Of a stretch of DNA of 64,000 nt, positions 18,531 through 27,997 are shown in pieces. Source of the stretch: Luteimonas fraxinea (lineage in GTDB: Bacteria > Pseudomonadota > Gammaproteobacteria > Xanthomonadales > Xanthomonadaceae); assembly GCF_021233355.1 (NCBI RefSeq), contig NZ_CP089507.1, positions 1 to 64,000 on the forward strand, written 5' to 3'. Every line of letters begins with the position of its first letter. Position 1 is the first letter of the stretch. The notes below the pieces were generated by a model, which had not been told where the DNA came from, made no database searches, and saw only the letters and a program-made list of their open reading frames with translations. The translations under genes were made by a program, and so were the position numbers.

Positions 18531-18644
18531 GGAACGTCAATAGCAATGTTTCTTTCGCCCGGGCATGATCTGCTCGGCCGCACCGATCTTGTTCCGGTGG
18601 AGTGAAGCGCCCCGCCGGGAGTGGCGGGGCGCGGTGGGCGGCCG

Positions 18645-18959
18645 TCAGGCCGCCTTGGGCTTGCTGCGCGACCAGATCAGGTCGTGCGTGCCGTCCTCGC
18701 CTTCGATCAGGCGGGCATAGACCGTCGCCGGGAACGAAGGATCGTCGAGGGTCACGGACACGTAGGGCCGCCCGGCCTCGCTGGTTTTCTTCCATGCCGC
18801 GCCGATGTCGTGCCCGGCCGCCTGCAGGCGGAAGTCGGGGGCGTTGTCGTTGTCCCCCTTGTCGTCGGGAACCAGCTTGACCTTGACGTTGAGCGTCAGG
18901 GTGCGAAGCGTGCCGGTGAAACCGTCTTTGTCTGCGGTGAAGGTGCCGATGTTAGCCAT
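18645..18959 (-). CDS. DUF736 family protein
   Basis: This 104-residue protein starts [20 protein letters not shown] and ends [12 protein letters not shown]. It contains [26 protein letters not shown] in outline, the hallmark of DUF736, a small beta-rich family found on almost all Tn4371-like and related ICEs and plasmids. Function is not known. The start ATG 18959 has AGGAGA-like purines about seven bases upstream in the minus sense. A long non-coding stretch separates it from parB. Confidence 0.85.
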   Translation of the reverse strand: MANIGTFTADKDGFTGTLRTLTLNVKVKLVPDDKGDNDNAPDFRLQAAGHDIGAAWKKTSEAGRPYVSVTLDDPSFPATVYARLIEGEDGTHDLIWSRSKPKAA

Positions 18960-19716
18960 GATGTTTCTCCTTTCGGGTTGAACAAGGTCGCGCCAGTGCG
19001 TCCTTGTTGTGAACCGGCCGGCGGGGAATGGGCTGGCCGCACCGCGCAGCGGTCGCAACACCGTGGAGAACTTGGAAGCGAAAAGAATTTGCTGCGCGAG
19101 GAAGCCGCGCAGCGGCGGGGAAATTGTTTTCGCTGGAAGGTTGCGGCCATGAAGCCCAAGGCGCAGCCGCGCCCTCGCCAGGATTCACGACAAGCCAAGG
19201 ACGCACGGGCCGCCTGTCCCGAATGGAGACATGGCCGACTCGGCATCCCCGCGTGACGGCTTCACCGGCTTGCACCCTGACGCGGGCAAGGCCAACAGCC
19301 CAACGGCAAGCGAGAACGCCCCTTGCCGCTGCTTGCGGCAACGTGCTTGAGGCGTGGTGTGGAAGTTCCATAGGCAAGGCCGGGCGGCGTGTCGGTGAAC
19401 CGTCCTTCGTGACGTGCGGGCAATGAACCGCCAGCGTCGAAAACGGCACGCTTTTGCACAACCTGTCGCAGCAAGCCGGGGCGTAGCCCCACAAGCCCCG
19501 CCCATTGCGGCGGGGCGCCATCGAAATCTTGCCCGCGTCAGCGGGCTCCGATCGCCGTACCGCGCGCAAGGCCGTTGCGCGCCCGCTCCGTCGCCGCCTG
19601 GCCGAAGGCGGCGACGGGGCGGTTTTGCGGTGGACGTTGAAACCGGGCGCGGCAGACCTGCCGCGCCCGGTTTGAGGTGAAACCCCGGCGCTGTGCGCCG
19701 GGGCTATGCTGCTATG
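18960..19716. other. Long non-coding, hairpin-rich region between DUF736 and parB
   Basis: No gene is supported in about 750 bases. Reading frames here are incidental to high GC. The region holds strong dyads, including an 11-base stem CCGTCGCCGCC / GGCGGCGACGG around 19587-19616 and two more next to parB. It may contain the DUF736 promoter, terminators, or parS-like centromere sites for the ParB encoded beside it; I see no clear repeated parS unit. Confidence 0.4.
19640..19703 (-). terminator. Paired stem-loops downstream of parB
   Basis: Two perfect hairpins follow the parB stop on the minus strand. One has 9-base arms CCCCGGCGC (19683-19691) and GCGCCGGGG (19695-19703). The other has 15-base arms at 19640-19654 and 19659-19673 with a four-base loop. 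Neither has a long U-tract, so termination is likely but not certain. Confidence 0.5.
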
Positions 19717-21759
19717 TCACGCGGCGAGCGCGTGGGCTTCCACTTCGTCGGCGGCATCTTCCGGTGCATCCACGTCCTGCGCGCCTTCCTGCGGCTCCGT
19801 ATGATGTCCGCTCTTGAACACGGCGGGCATCCAGCCCGTACCATCGGCCAGCCGTTCCGCCTCGCTGGCAATGTCGGCCTTCTTCAACTTCGCCAGCCGG
19901 ATAGCGTGCGACGGCGCAAACTCGTCCACGGCTTCCAGAATCACCGCCTTGGAAACGTGCTTGAAGTAGCCTTCGGCGGTGGGCTGCCACCATGCCGCCA
20001 TATCCAGCCCCACGGCCTGCGCCAGTTCCGCGCCGGGCTGGTGCGCCGTGGCGCGGGGTGTCACCACGTCAACCGTAGCGGCGACGCATACCGCCAGCAA
20101 CCGCACCAGTTCGCCTTGCTCCATCGCCAGCAGCGCGGTGAACAGTTCGGCGCCGTCTTGCGGCAACGCTTCGCCAGCGACTTGCTGCAACTCGCGCAGG
20201 GCTACGGCGGCGGGCGAATCGGGCCAGTCCGGGGCCATGCTTTCCAGCCGGTCTTTCACGGTGAGGCGCACGCCGAGCGGCAGGCCGTCGTGGTAGTGGC
20301 CGTCCTGCAGGACGGCCTGCACCATGCCATGCACCAGTGCGGCCAGCGCGACCTGCGGATGCCGGGCCACTTCAATTTGCAGCGCGGCGGTACGGTGCGC
20401 GCTCAACCGCTGCGCCAGCCGGTCGGACAGGTTCGCGGCCTTGGGCTGCTCCGCGTCTTCGCCTTCGTCGTCGTTCCCGGCTTCGCCTTCCATGCTGCCG
20501 AAACCCTGCCGCAGCTTTTCCAGCGTGCGCAGCGCCTTGGCCTCGGCTTCGCGCAGCAGCCCACGATGAATCACGGCCTCTCCCTCGCGGTCGAGCGTGA
20601 CGATGGAACCGGCCACGGCGCGCACGTCCGGGGCGTAGCCCTGCAAGGCTTCCTCCACGGCTTGCAGTTCCCCGGCGACCTGTTCGCGGCGCGGTTCCAG
20701 CGCCTCGGTCTTGTCCTCGTCCTCGGCGTCGTAGGCTTCTTCCAGTTCGGCGTCGATCTTGTCGAGGCGGGTTTGCAGCGAGGCGATGCGACGGGCTTCG
20801 CGGGCGCTCGGTTCGCGGCGCTGGCGCGGTGCGTTCTGGAACGCCTGCCGCTCGGCGTAGCTCATGTGCGGCACGGCTTCCACCCATGCCCAACCCTCGG
20901 CGCGCACATCCTCGGCCAGCGCATCCAGCTTCCCGCGCACCAGCGTTTCCAGCAGCGCGGCGTCGGTCAGGTAGGTTCCGGCGTCGCCTTCCGCGAACAG
21001 GTCGCGGCGGATGCCTCCACCCGCCGCCGTGTAGGCGTCCAGCCCGGCGAAGCGCACCAGCGGATGCGTGGCGTCGATTTCGCGTTCGGTCAGGCGTTCG
21101 CGCAACGCGGACGCGCCACGCTGCCATTCCGGCGCACCGTAGAACGCGGCTTCCTGCGCGGGGTGGTCGTCGGTGATGGTCAGGGCCATCAACTGTTCCA
21201 GCGTGACATTCCCGGCCCGGTAGTCGGCCAGCAGACGCGGCGAGACGTTGGCCAGCTTCAAGCGGCGCTGCACCACCAGCGGGGTCACGCCGAAGTCGGC
21301 GGCAATGTCTTCAATGGGTCGGCCTTCCTTGACCAGCGCGGCGAACGCCTCGAACTGGTCGGCCGCGTGCATCTGCTCGCGCAGCAGGTTCTCGGCGAGG
21401 CTGACGGTACGCGCCGAGGCATCGGGCACCAGCAGGCAAGGCACCTCAAAGTCGGCGGGGATGCGCTTCTTCTTCGCCAGCAGCTTCAACGCGGTCAGGC
21501 GGCGGTCGCCAGCCGCCACTTCGTATTGCTCGCCATCGGCGGTAAGGATGACGACGAGATTTTGCAGCAGGCCGATGCGGGCGATGCTCGCGGCCAGTTC
21601 GGGAATGGACAGGCGCTGGGTCTTGCGTGCGTTGCGCTTGGAGCGGCGCGGCAGCAACTGCGAGAGCGGAACCAAAATCATGTTCTTGCTCGGGTCGGCC
21701 ACTTCCAGCGGCGCGGCAGTTTCGATGGCGATGGTTTCGGTTTTCAGGACGGCGTTCAT
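19717..21759 (-). CDS. parB: ParB/KorB-like partition protein
   Basis: This intact 680-residue protein has a ParB/Spo0J N-terminal nuclease-like domain: LLPRRSKRNARKT at about 36-48, then SIARIGLLQNLVVIL and the box YEVAAGDRRLTALKLL (78-93), and SLAENLLREQMHAADQFEAF (118-137). The central HTH is at IEDIAADFGVTPLVVQRRLKLA (152-173). The remaining 500 residues include an acidic coiled region (EELEEAYDAEDEDKTE-like). It is twice the usual ParB length but typical of ICE and large-plasmid ParBs. It is likely the centromere-binding partner of the ParA encoded 7 kb away. Start ATG 21759 is preceded by AGGAG. Confidence 0.88.
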   Translation of the reverse strand: MNAVLKTETIAIETAAPLEVADPSKNMILVPLSQLLPRRSKRNARKTQRLSIPELAASIARIGLLQNLVVILTADGEQYEVAAGDRRLTALKLLAKKKRIPADFEVPCLLVPDASARTVSLAENLLREQMHAADQFEAFAALVKEGRPIEDIAADFGVTPLVVQRRLKLANVSPRLLADYRAGNVTLEQLMALTITDDHPAQEAAFYGAPEWQRGASALRERLTEREIDATHPLVRFAGLDAYTAAGGGIRRDLFAEGDAGTYLTDAALLETLVRGKLDALAEDVRAEGWAWVEAVPHMSYAERQAFQNAPRQRREPSAREARRIASLQTRLDKIDAELEEAYDAEDEDKTEALEPRREQVAGELQAVEEALQGYAPDVRAVAGSIVTLDREGEAVIHRGLLREAEAKALRTLEKLRQGFGSMEGEAGNDDEGEDAEQPKAANLSDRLAQRLSAHRTAALQIEVARHPQVALAALVHGMVQAVLQDGHYHDGLPLGVRLTVKDRLESMAPDWPDSPAAVALRELQQVAGEALPQDGAELFTALLAMEQGELVRLLAVCVAATVDVVTPRATAHQPGAELAQAVGLDMAAWWQPTAEGYFKHVSKAVILEAVDEFAPSHAIRLAKLKKADIASEAERLADGTGWMPAVFKSGHHTEPQEGAQDVDAPEDAADEVEAHALAA

Positions 21760-21837
21760 GGTGATGACTCCTTGCGGTTGGGATGCAGCAGCGAGAGAAG
21801 CGGCAAGGGCTGCTGCCTGCCCCTGCCGCGTGGGGAT

Positions 21838-22665
21838 TCAGGCTTTCAACTGGCGCAGGCCATCGGCCAGCAGCCAAAGCGCGCGATTCAGTCGGATGTT
21901 TTGGTCGATGCCCTGCACCGGACGGGTCTGCTGGCGGCGTCCGTTGGCGCTGCGCCCGCGCAGGCCGCCTTGGGTCAGGTTTTCTTGCGTGCGGTTGAAC
22001 ACGCTCCACAAGTCCGGACGGCGGTCGTCGTGGCGGCGCGGCATCAGGATTTGCGATTCCGTGATGGGCGCGGGCTTGTCGGGGTCGTCGTACTTGAGGG
22101 CCAGCGCGGCGCGGGCGAACACTTCGGATTCGTCATCGTTCAAGGTGATGGCGCGCATGGAATCGCGGGATTCCTTCACCCGGTCGAAGCCGCTCAACAC
22201 TTCGTAAGCGCCTTCGATGACGTGTCCGGCCACGTCGCCCTTGTGGGGTACGCGCACATCGGCCACGGTGTCGCCGAATACCAATCCGTTCTGGCAGACA
22301 AAGCGCAGCAGGCCAGCCAACAATTGATAGCTGCTGGTGCCGTCGTGCGAGTTCAGCAGGACAATTTCATTGGCTTCTGCATCGTTGATCTGGTTGGCAT
22401 GGCGCAGCCGGATCATGTGCTTGGTGAAGTCGCGGCGGTCTTCGCTGCGCACGCGGGTCTGCGCCACCATGAAGGGCTGGAACCCTTCCTTGCGCAGTTC
22501 TGTCAGTACGGCGGCGGTGGGGATGTAGGCGTACCGTTCAGAACGGCTTTCGTGCGGGACGTCCGCGAAGATGGACGGGGCCACGCGGCGGATTTGGTCA
22601 TCGGACAGCGGGTAATCGCTGCGCAGCGACGGGGAACGGGAAGCGAATCGGGATGCGAGTTGCAT
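21838..22665 (-). CDS. DUF932 family protein
   Basis: The 275-residue product is a DUF932 protein, a family common on phages, plasmids and ICEs. Landmarks are RYAYIPTAAVLTELRKEGF, VAQTRVRSEDRRDFTKHMIR, EIVLLNSHDGTSSYQLLAG and FVCQNGLVFG. Members are often placed next to recombination genes, but no activity is assigned here. ATG 22665 with AGGAGA seven bases upstream is preferred to an ATG 45 bases earlier. It is upstream of parB by 78 bases and in the same direction, so the two probably share a transcript. Confidence 0.82.
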   Translation of the reverse strand: MQLASRFASRSPSLRSDYPLSDDQIRRVAPSIFADVPHESRSERYAYIPTAAVLTELRKEGFQPFMVAQTRVRSEDRRDFTKHMIRLRHANQINDAEANEIVLLNSHDGTSSYQLLAGLLRFVCQNGLVFGDTVADVRVPHKGDVAGHVIEGAYEVLSGFDRVKESRDSMRAITLNDDESEVFARAALALKYDDPDKPAPITESQILMPRRHDDRRPDLWSVFNRTQENLTQGGLRGRSANGRRQQTRPVQGIDQNIRLNRALWLLADGLRQLKA

Positions 22666-23289
22666 GGTCTTTCTCCTGACAAAGAAGGGTTTGCTGTTCA
22701 AACCGCACACCGGATTCCTAGATTCGGAGCCCAGCCTTTCGGCTGTTCGGTGCGGTCGGCACGAGGAACCCGGTTGGCCCTGTTGCCACCGTCTTTCCTG
22801 AGTTCATCGCCCGCGACGGTCAGGAGCGCGCGGACGGGGGCCGTCAAGGAAACAAGCGCAGGGTTGGTGCGGCCCGCAGGCGCAGCCGAGGACAGGGCCC
22901 TGCGCGCCTTGACGGCACACGGCCGCGGGCTACAGTCGCGAGCAAGGTGATGAAGTCAGGGGAGACGGCTGGACAAGGCAACGGCCGCCTTGATGTGCAG
23001 ACCGCACGCAAGCGAAGCGCGCAGGCCCGAAGCTGGAAGCCGGGCCGGAGGCGTCAGGGATGTGGAAGGCTGGCGATAGCCAGTCCCGCCAGGGATGAGC
23101 GGGTAGCGAACCTGGAGCAGCGCGGTCCGCAAAGCGGAGACGTACTGATGTGTTTCGCTTATTATCGATTTGTACGAGTTGGCTGCCTTCGGCCAGAGCT
23201 GTACATCGGCTCTGACAAGACTCGAACGCTCCGCCATATTTCGGCGAATATAGCTTGCTATTAATTTAAAAAACATAGCGGAGGGGTTC
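22666..23289. other. Intergenic border between ICE backbone and defence cargo
   Basis: No gene is supported in 624 bases. Up to about 23140 the sequence is GC-rich like the backbone and contains an 8-base dyad GCGCAGGG / CCCTGCGC (about 22857-22904). From about 23150 it becomes AT-rich, marking the start of the acquired defence cargo. Confidence 0.45.
23212..23240 (+). promoter_or_regulatory. Candidate sigma-70 promoter for the Gabija-like pair
   Basis: CTGACA (23212-23217) and CATATT (23235-23240) are spaced by 17 bases, about 50 bases before the GTG start. A short dyad ATATT-N6-AATAT overlaps the -10 and could bind a regulator. Confidence 0.45.
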
Positions 23290-25602
23290 GTGCATCTTCA
23301 CTCGTATCGTCTCAGGAATTTTCGACGCCTGAAGGATGCTCATATTGAGCTGGCTGACGACATATCAATATTCGTAGGATCGAATAACAGTGGAAAAACG
23401 TCGGCAACTCAGGCCATCCATGCTTTCGTCACGGGTGGAAGGGATCGTTTCAGTCTCTATGATTTCAGCTCTTCGTGCTGGAAGACTTTCGATGAAGCTG
23501 TGAATATCAACTTGGCCGACCCGATTCCCGAGGGTTTCTCACTCCCAAGCATAGACCTTGATCTCTGGTTCGAAGTTGCAGCGCCAGACCTCTATCTAGT
23601 AATTCCCTTACTTCCGAGTACAGCGTGGGAAGGAACCAAGGTCGGCATAAGAGTTTCCCTGACAGCTCGAAGCGCCATTAACCTCATTCAAAACTACCAA
23701 GAAGCTAAAGCCAAAGGTACAGGGCAGGCTGCGGAATTGCCGCCCGAGTCGCAATATATTCCCTGGCCTCGCTCCATGACGGACTATCTCCAGCGCGAAC
23801 TAAAGAGCGAATATGAGCTGCGCTACTTCATCTTGGACCGCACGCAATTCGATGAGAGCTTCCGCGAAATCGGCGACTATGTTCCAGATGAACTAGGTGG
23901 TGAGCCAGGCGGCGGAACGATTCTGAAATCGCTTATTCATATCGACAACCTCGGGGCTCAGCGACACCTTTCTGATCCTAATCCGGAAGCCGGCGGTAGA
24001 TCGGAAGATTTGTCAAAGCGGTTGAGCCGTTTCTACAAGCGCAACCTTAATCAGAGGCAAGACGATCACACAGCCCTTAGGGCGCTGTTCGAATCCGAAC
24101 AAGCGCTCAATGTTCACTTAGATGGGGTATTCAAGCCGACGCTTGATCGGCTCGCTAAGCTTGGCTATCCAGGCATCAATAACCCGCGACTGAAGATTAT
24201 GTCGGCGCTGGACCCCGCCCACGTCATGAGCCAGGACGCGCGGGTCCACTACCAGATCGGAGATGGCGAAGACACTGCCACCCTTCCCGACAGTTATAAC
24301 GGGCTCGGGTTCAAGAATTTGATCTACATGGTTGTGGAGATTCTTGACGCCCAAGCCAGGTGGGCGACGATGGACAATCGCCCCCCATTGCACCTGATTT
24401 TCGTGGAGGAACCAGAGGCCCATCTGCACGCCCAACTCCAACAGGTCTTCATCCGCAATGTTCTTGAGCTTCTCAATATAGAGGGCGACGATGGAAGTAT
24501 TTTTGGCAGTCAAATGGTCGTCACGACCCACTCGCCACACATCCTTTACGAGCGAGGCTTCAAGCCAATCCGCTATTTCCGACGCAAGAAAGTCGGCAAG
24601 GAACAGTTGACAGAAGTTCTAAATTTATCGGCGTTCTACCAAGCTCAGCCAGACGATCGTGATTTTCTAGAACGATATTTAAAGCTGACTCACTGCGATC
24701 TCTTTTTCTCAGATGCCGCTATTCTCGTTGAAGGCAATGTTGAGAGATTGCTCCTGCCCGTAATGATTCGAAAGGTCGCGAGGACTCTCCGATCAGCTTG
24801 TCTATGCATTTTGGAGGTTGGCGGTGCCTTTGGGCACCGCTTCCAGTCGCTTATTGAGTTTCTCGGTCTGACAACGCTGATCATCACTGATATTGATAGT
24901 GTCGCCCTTGTGGCTCCGGCGGTTGGCGAAGATGTGGATGACGAAGAAGTCGAGGAGTTCGAGGTTCCAGCCGACGCGGAAGAAGACGTCGCTGTGCAGG
25001 CCCAGGATAATGGGCAAGATCCGGTCGGTGAGCCTATAGTCCCAGCGCCTAAGAAGAAATACGGCAAGGCTTGTTTGCCCAGTGAACCGGACGCTGCGAC
25101 TTCGAATCAAACCCTCATCAAATGGCTTCCGGGGAAGCTCACAATCGAAGACTTGCGTAACGCCTCTGAAGCGGACAGAACTCACGTGCTCGAAGACGAT
25201 ACGAAGGTTCGCGTGGCCTATCAGACTGAACGGGCTGTCACTTGGAACGGAGCCACTGAAACCCTCCGCGGGCGCACACTTGAGGAGGACTTTGGCCTTG
25301 AAAACCCGGAGTGGTCCCAAGCCGCAGCGAGGAAGCCCCTTGGTCTGATTGTGAAGGGCGGGGCCGCTGGTCCTGCCGCTCTTGCTAAAGGCCTTCATGA
25401 GAAGGTTTCGCGGAAGAGTTTCGATAAAACGAAGTTCGCGCTCGCCGTTCTCACTGAAGACGAAAATGCGTGGCATGTACCTGCTTACATCCGTGATGGG
25501 CTTGTCTGGCTGAAGGACGAAGTACGGATCGAACTTGAGACCGTGCTGCCCGACGCCGCTCTCATCGCCGAAGATGTCGCGATAGGGGGCGAGCATGAGT
25601 AG
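23290..25602 (+). CDS. OLD-family ATPase-TOPRIM nuclease (GajA-like)
   Basis: This 770-residue protein has an ABC-type ATPase domain: Walker A VGSNNSGKTS (29-38), a signature-like YNGLGFKN (336-343), Walker B LIFVEEPEAHLH (369-380) and the H-loop TTHSP (412-416). A C-terminal TOPRIM nuclease follows, with the acidic residue in ILVEGNVE (478-485) and DxD in ITDIDS (532-537). An acidic insert at about 546-580 follows the DxD. Such class 2 OLD proteins paired with a UvrD-like helicase form Gabija, which cuts phage DNA when nucleotides are depleted. GajA is usually near 580 residues, so this one is enlarged. GTG at 23290 follows GGAGG. The stop overlaps the helicase gene. Confidence 0.8.
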   Translation: MHLHSYRLRNFRRLKDAHIELADDISIFVGSNNSGKTSATQAIHAFVTGGRDRFSLYDFSSSCWKTFDEAVNINLADPIPEGFSLPSIDLDLWFEVAAPDLYLVIPLLPSTAWEGTKVGIRVSLTARSAINLIQNYQEAKAKGTGQAAELPPESQYIPWPRSMTDYLQRELKSEYELRYFILDRTQFDESFREIGDYVPDELGGEPGGGTILKSLIHIDNLGAQRHLSDPNPEAGGRSEDLSKRLSRFYKRNLNQRQDDHTALRALFESEQALNVHLDGVFKPTLDRLAKLGYPGINNPRLKIMSALDPAHVMSQDARVHYQIGDGEDTATLPDSYNGLGFKNLIYMVVEILDAQARWATMDNRPPLHLIFVEEPEAHLHAQLQQVFIRNVLELLNIEGDDGSIFGSQMVVTTHSPHILYERGFKPIRYFRRKKVGKEQLTEVLNLSAFYQAQPDDRDFLERYLKLTHCDLFFSDAAILVEGNVERLLLPVMIRKVARTLRSACLCILEVGGAFGHRFQSLIEFLGLTTLIITDIDSVALVAPAVGEDVDDEEVEEFEVPADAEEDVAVQAQDNGQDPVGEPIVPAPKKKYGKACLPSEPDAATSNQTLIKWLPGKLTIEDLRNASEADRTHVLEDDTKVRVAYQTERAVTWNGATETLRGRTLEEDFGLENPEWSQAAARKPLGLIVKGGAAGPAALAKGLHEKVSRKSFDKTKFALAVLTEDENAWHVPAYIRDGLVWLKDEVRIELETVLPDAALIAEDVAIGGEHE

Positions 25603-27541
25603 CCGGGCAAATAAGCCGGACACCCAGGCAGACATTGATCTGCGAAACTGCCTTGGAGACGTTCCGCCGCGCAGCTTCATAATGAAGGCCGGCGCCGGCT
25701 CCGGAAAAACTACGTCTCTGATTAAGGGGCTGTCGTCGGCCATCCGAATACACGGTGATAAGCTGAGGAAATTCCGCCAGCGCATTGCCTGCATTACCTA
25801 CACCGAGATCGCAGCCGGAGAGATATGGAGGGATGTCGGCAGTGATCCGCTGGTTCACGTTTCGACGATCCACAGCTTCATGTGGCTGCTAGCTAAACCG
25901 TTTCAGAAAGACATTCGCGTATGGGTGTCTGGGCGCATCGCGGAGAAAATTGAGGCACTTGAACAGAAACAGGCAACCTATGGCCCCAGGGTTCAACAGC
26001 GAACAAAGGACAAAGACACCCGAGACCTGGAGCGCCTTCGCAGGCAGTCGGGGCGGATCGCCGCAGTCAAAGGCTTCCGGTACGGAACGGGTAGTGACTA
26101 CGTAAAGGGAATTTTGGGGCACGACGACATTTTGAAGCTTGTGCCGTATCTCATCGCTGAGCGCCCTCTCTTTCGAACCCTTCTCGCGCGCCAATTTCCT
26201 TTCGTATTTGTGGACGAGAGTCAGGACACGACCACCGAAGTCATAGAGGCATTGAAGATCGTTGAGCGCGAACCCGGCGTTACATTTTGCCTCGGCTTCT
26301 TCGGCGACCCGATGCAACGAATTTATGCTACGGGAACCGGGTTGGTCGAAGCGGCACCGAACTGGGCCGACATTCCGAAGCCAGAGAATTTTCGGTGCTC
26401 CACTAAGGTGCTGAACCTGGCAAACGCCATTCGGCGCGATGGTGATGACCTCGTTCAGATTCCAGGCCAACGTCTAGGCCCTGAAGGTATCGTTCCAACT
26501 CCTGAAGGGTCGGCCCATCTTTTCGTTTTACCTGCGGACGATACGCGAGATGCCAATCTGGTTCGGGTGCGCGAATGGATGGCGGCACGAACCGGTGATG
26601 ATCATTGGCGAGCAGGGGATGATGACCAGGAGCGGGTAAAGCTTCTCGTCATTGTTCACCAGATGGCGGCAAAGCGCTTAGGGTTCGGAGAGCTTTACAC
26701 GGCACTTAATTCCAAAGCGCCGACAGCATTCAAAGACGGTTTTCTGGATGGCTCTGCATGGCCTCTTTCACCGTGTGTGAAATTTCTGATTCCGATAGCG
26801 ATTGCCCATACAGAAGGCCGGCAACTCGAAGTGATGCGACTGATCCGAGAGTATTCGCCCCTTCTTGAAAAAGGCGATCTCGCCGGAGCGAACGTCGCAG
26901 AGCGGCTTAAAGCACTTAGAGAGCTTGTTGCCTCAATTGCAGAAGGCATAGCCGGGAATTCCAACGTAACGATCGGCGACCTTCTGAAGCAGGTGTACGC
27001 CGCAGGGTTATTAATCTTCGATCCCCGGCTAGCATCTTACTTGGACCCGGAAGCAGTTCCACCTGCCCAGCCCGCAGAAGGGGTGGACAATGACGACGAC
27101 CAAGAAGACGATGAGTCCGATAAGGAAATGGCCTCAATGGATGCTTTTTTAGCGTGTCCTGCTAGACAGCTTCTGGCGTACCAGACCTACATTTCAGAGC
27201 GCTCACCTTTTTGGACTCAGCAAGGCATCAAGGGTACTGAATTTGATAGGGTGCTCGTCGTGTTAGACGATGCGGAGAGTACCCATTTCCAGTTTTCTTA
27301 CGAAAAATACCTGGGCCTCAAAGCGCTTTCGGATACCGACCGAAAACACATCGAGGCAGGTGAAGAAACGACTGTGGATCGAACACGCCGTCTTTTCTAT
27401 GTGAGCTGCACAAGGGCACTAAAAGAACTGGCGGTCGTCCTCTTCACGGCTGACCCCGAACAGGCTGAGGCGCATGTGCGCCAGCTTGATCTTTTTGAAG
27501 GCGACTCCATCCATACCCAAGCCGTCTTGGCGCCAGGATAA
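25595..27541 (+). CDS. UvrD/Rep-like SF1 helicase (GajB-like)
   Basis: The 648-residue product is a superfamily 1A helicase. Walker A is KAGAGSGKTT (31-40). The Walker B motif VFVDESQDTT is near 205-214, and GDPMQRIYATGTG (motif III region) near 237-249. The C-terminal motifs GTEFDRVLVVLDD and RRLFYVSCTRA are near 560 and 605. An acidic stretch DNDDDQEDDESDKE lies between. It overlaps the OLD nuclease gene by eight bases, so the two are co-translated. In Gabija the helicase-like GajB binds GajA and senses DNA ends or nucleotides. It is larger than typical GajB (about 500). The pair might be a divergent Gabija or a related OLD-UvrD system. Confidence 0.8.
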   Translation: MSSRANKPDTQADIDLRNCLGDVPPRSFIMKAGAGSGKTTSLIKGLSSAIRIHGDKLRKFRQRIACITYTEIAAGEIWRDVGSDPLVHVSTIHSFMWLLAKPFQKDIRVWVSGRIAEKIEALEQKQATYGPRVQQRTKDKDTRDLERLRRQSGRIAAVKGFRYGTGSDYVKGILGHDDILKLVPYLIAERPLFRTLLARQFPFVFVDESQDTTTEVIEALKIVEREPGVTFCLGFFGDPMQRIYATGTGLVEAAPNWADIPKPENFRCSTKVLNLANAIRRDGDDLVQIPGQRLGPEGIVPTPEGSAHLFVLPADDTRDANLVRVREWMAARTGDDHWRAGDDDQERVKLLVIVHQMAAKRLGFGELYTALNSKAPTAFKDGFLDGSAWPLSPCVKFLIPIAIAHTEGRQLEVMRLIREYSPLLEKGDLAGANVAERLKALRELVASIAEGIAGNSNVTIGDLLKQVYAAGLLIFDPRLASYLDPEAVPPAQPAEGVDNDDDQEDDESDKEMASMDAFLACPARQLLAYQTYISERSPFWTQQGIKGTEFDRVLVVLDDAESTHFQFSYEKYLGLKALSDTDRKHIEAGEETTVDRTRRLFYVSCTRALKELAVVLFTADPEQAEAHVRQLDLFEGDSIHTQAVLAPG

Positions 27542-27604
27542 ATCAGTCGCCTTGCAGAATCGCTCTTCCTGATTAGTACGAAGCTTCAGCGCGCCGATCC
27601 TGAC

Positions 27605-27628
27605 CCGTCTCCCGCATGCGGGAGACGG
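27605..27628 (+). terminator. Perfect 24-base palindrome after the helicase gene
   Basis: CCGTCTCCCGCA and its exact complement make a 24-base palindrome 64 bases after the helicase stop. There is no U-tract after it. It could terminate or stabilise the Gabija-like transcript, or be a recombination scar. Confidence 0.4.
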
Positions 27629-27700
27629 CCGGGATGGCACCCCATCCGCCATCCGCCCCCCGCACGCACGCAGGGTAAGGAAACTGAAAACTGGTGCTAA

Positions 27701-27982
27701 TCAGGTCGCTCTTGGCAAGCACAGCGCGCAGAATTTTATTTGTTTGTGCTTCTTGCCGATGCAGAGGGTGATTTCCAGCAGCGAAGCCCCCCCGCTCGTT
27801 TTTGTCGAGCCGGCGCGGGCAAGCTCAACTTCACCCTTGCAGGCTGCCTTGAATTCACCGATCTTCACCTCCACTGCTACCAGCCGGCGCAGCTGGCGAT
27901 TGTCGAACAACCGATCAAGATGAATATCCTCGTTGTCGATCTGGATGACCTTATGCCAGGGAAGAACCGCATTCGCATTCAA
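27701..27982 (-). pseudogene. Decayed DUF1016/YhcG-type nuclease remnant
   Basis: A minus-strand frame reads NRQLRRLVAVEVKIGEFKAAC and, after a garbled stretch, SLLEITLCIGKKHKQIKF. This matches the C-terminal PD-(D/E)XK domain of DUF1016/YhcG proteins, in which an ExK catalytic pair (here EVK) is followed by a GxxILCxGK-type strand. Only about 80 residues survive; the usual protein is near 350. The middle is replaced by out-of-frame sequence, and the part before the domain is missing. It lies between the two convergent defence operons and is probably the relic of an older cargo gene. Not expected to be functional. Confidence 0.55.
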
Positions 27983-27986
27983 TTCC

Positions 27987-27997
27987 GGGGGGGGGGG
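27987..27997. repeat. Homopolymer run of 11 G
   Basis: Eleven consecutive G (C on the other strand) lie at the 5' side of the YhcG remnant. Runs this long are unstable. It may be an assembly weak point or a phase-variable tract left from an intact gene. Confidence 0.7.

Noticed and set aside
19693..22950. A 1085-codon plus-strand frame through the parB-DUF932 region
   Set aside because: It is antisense to two well-supported genes and has the arginine/histidine-rich composition of a high-GC shadow frame.
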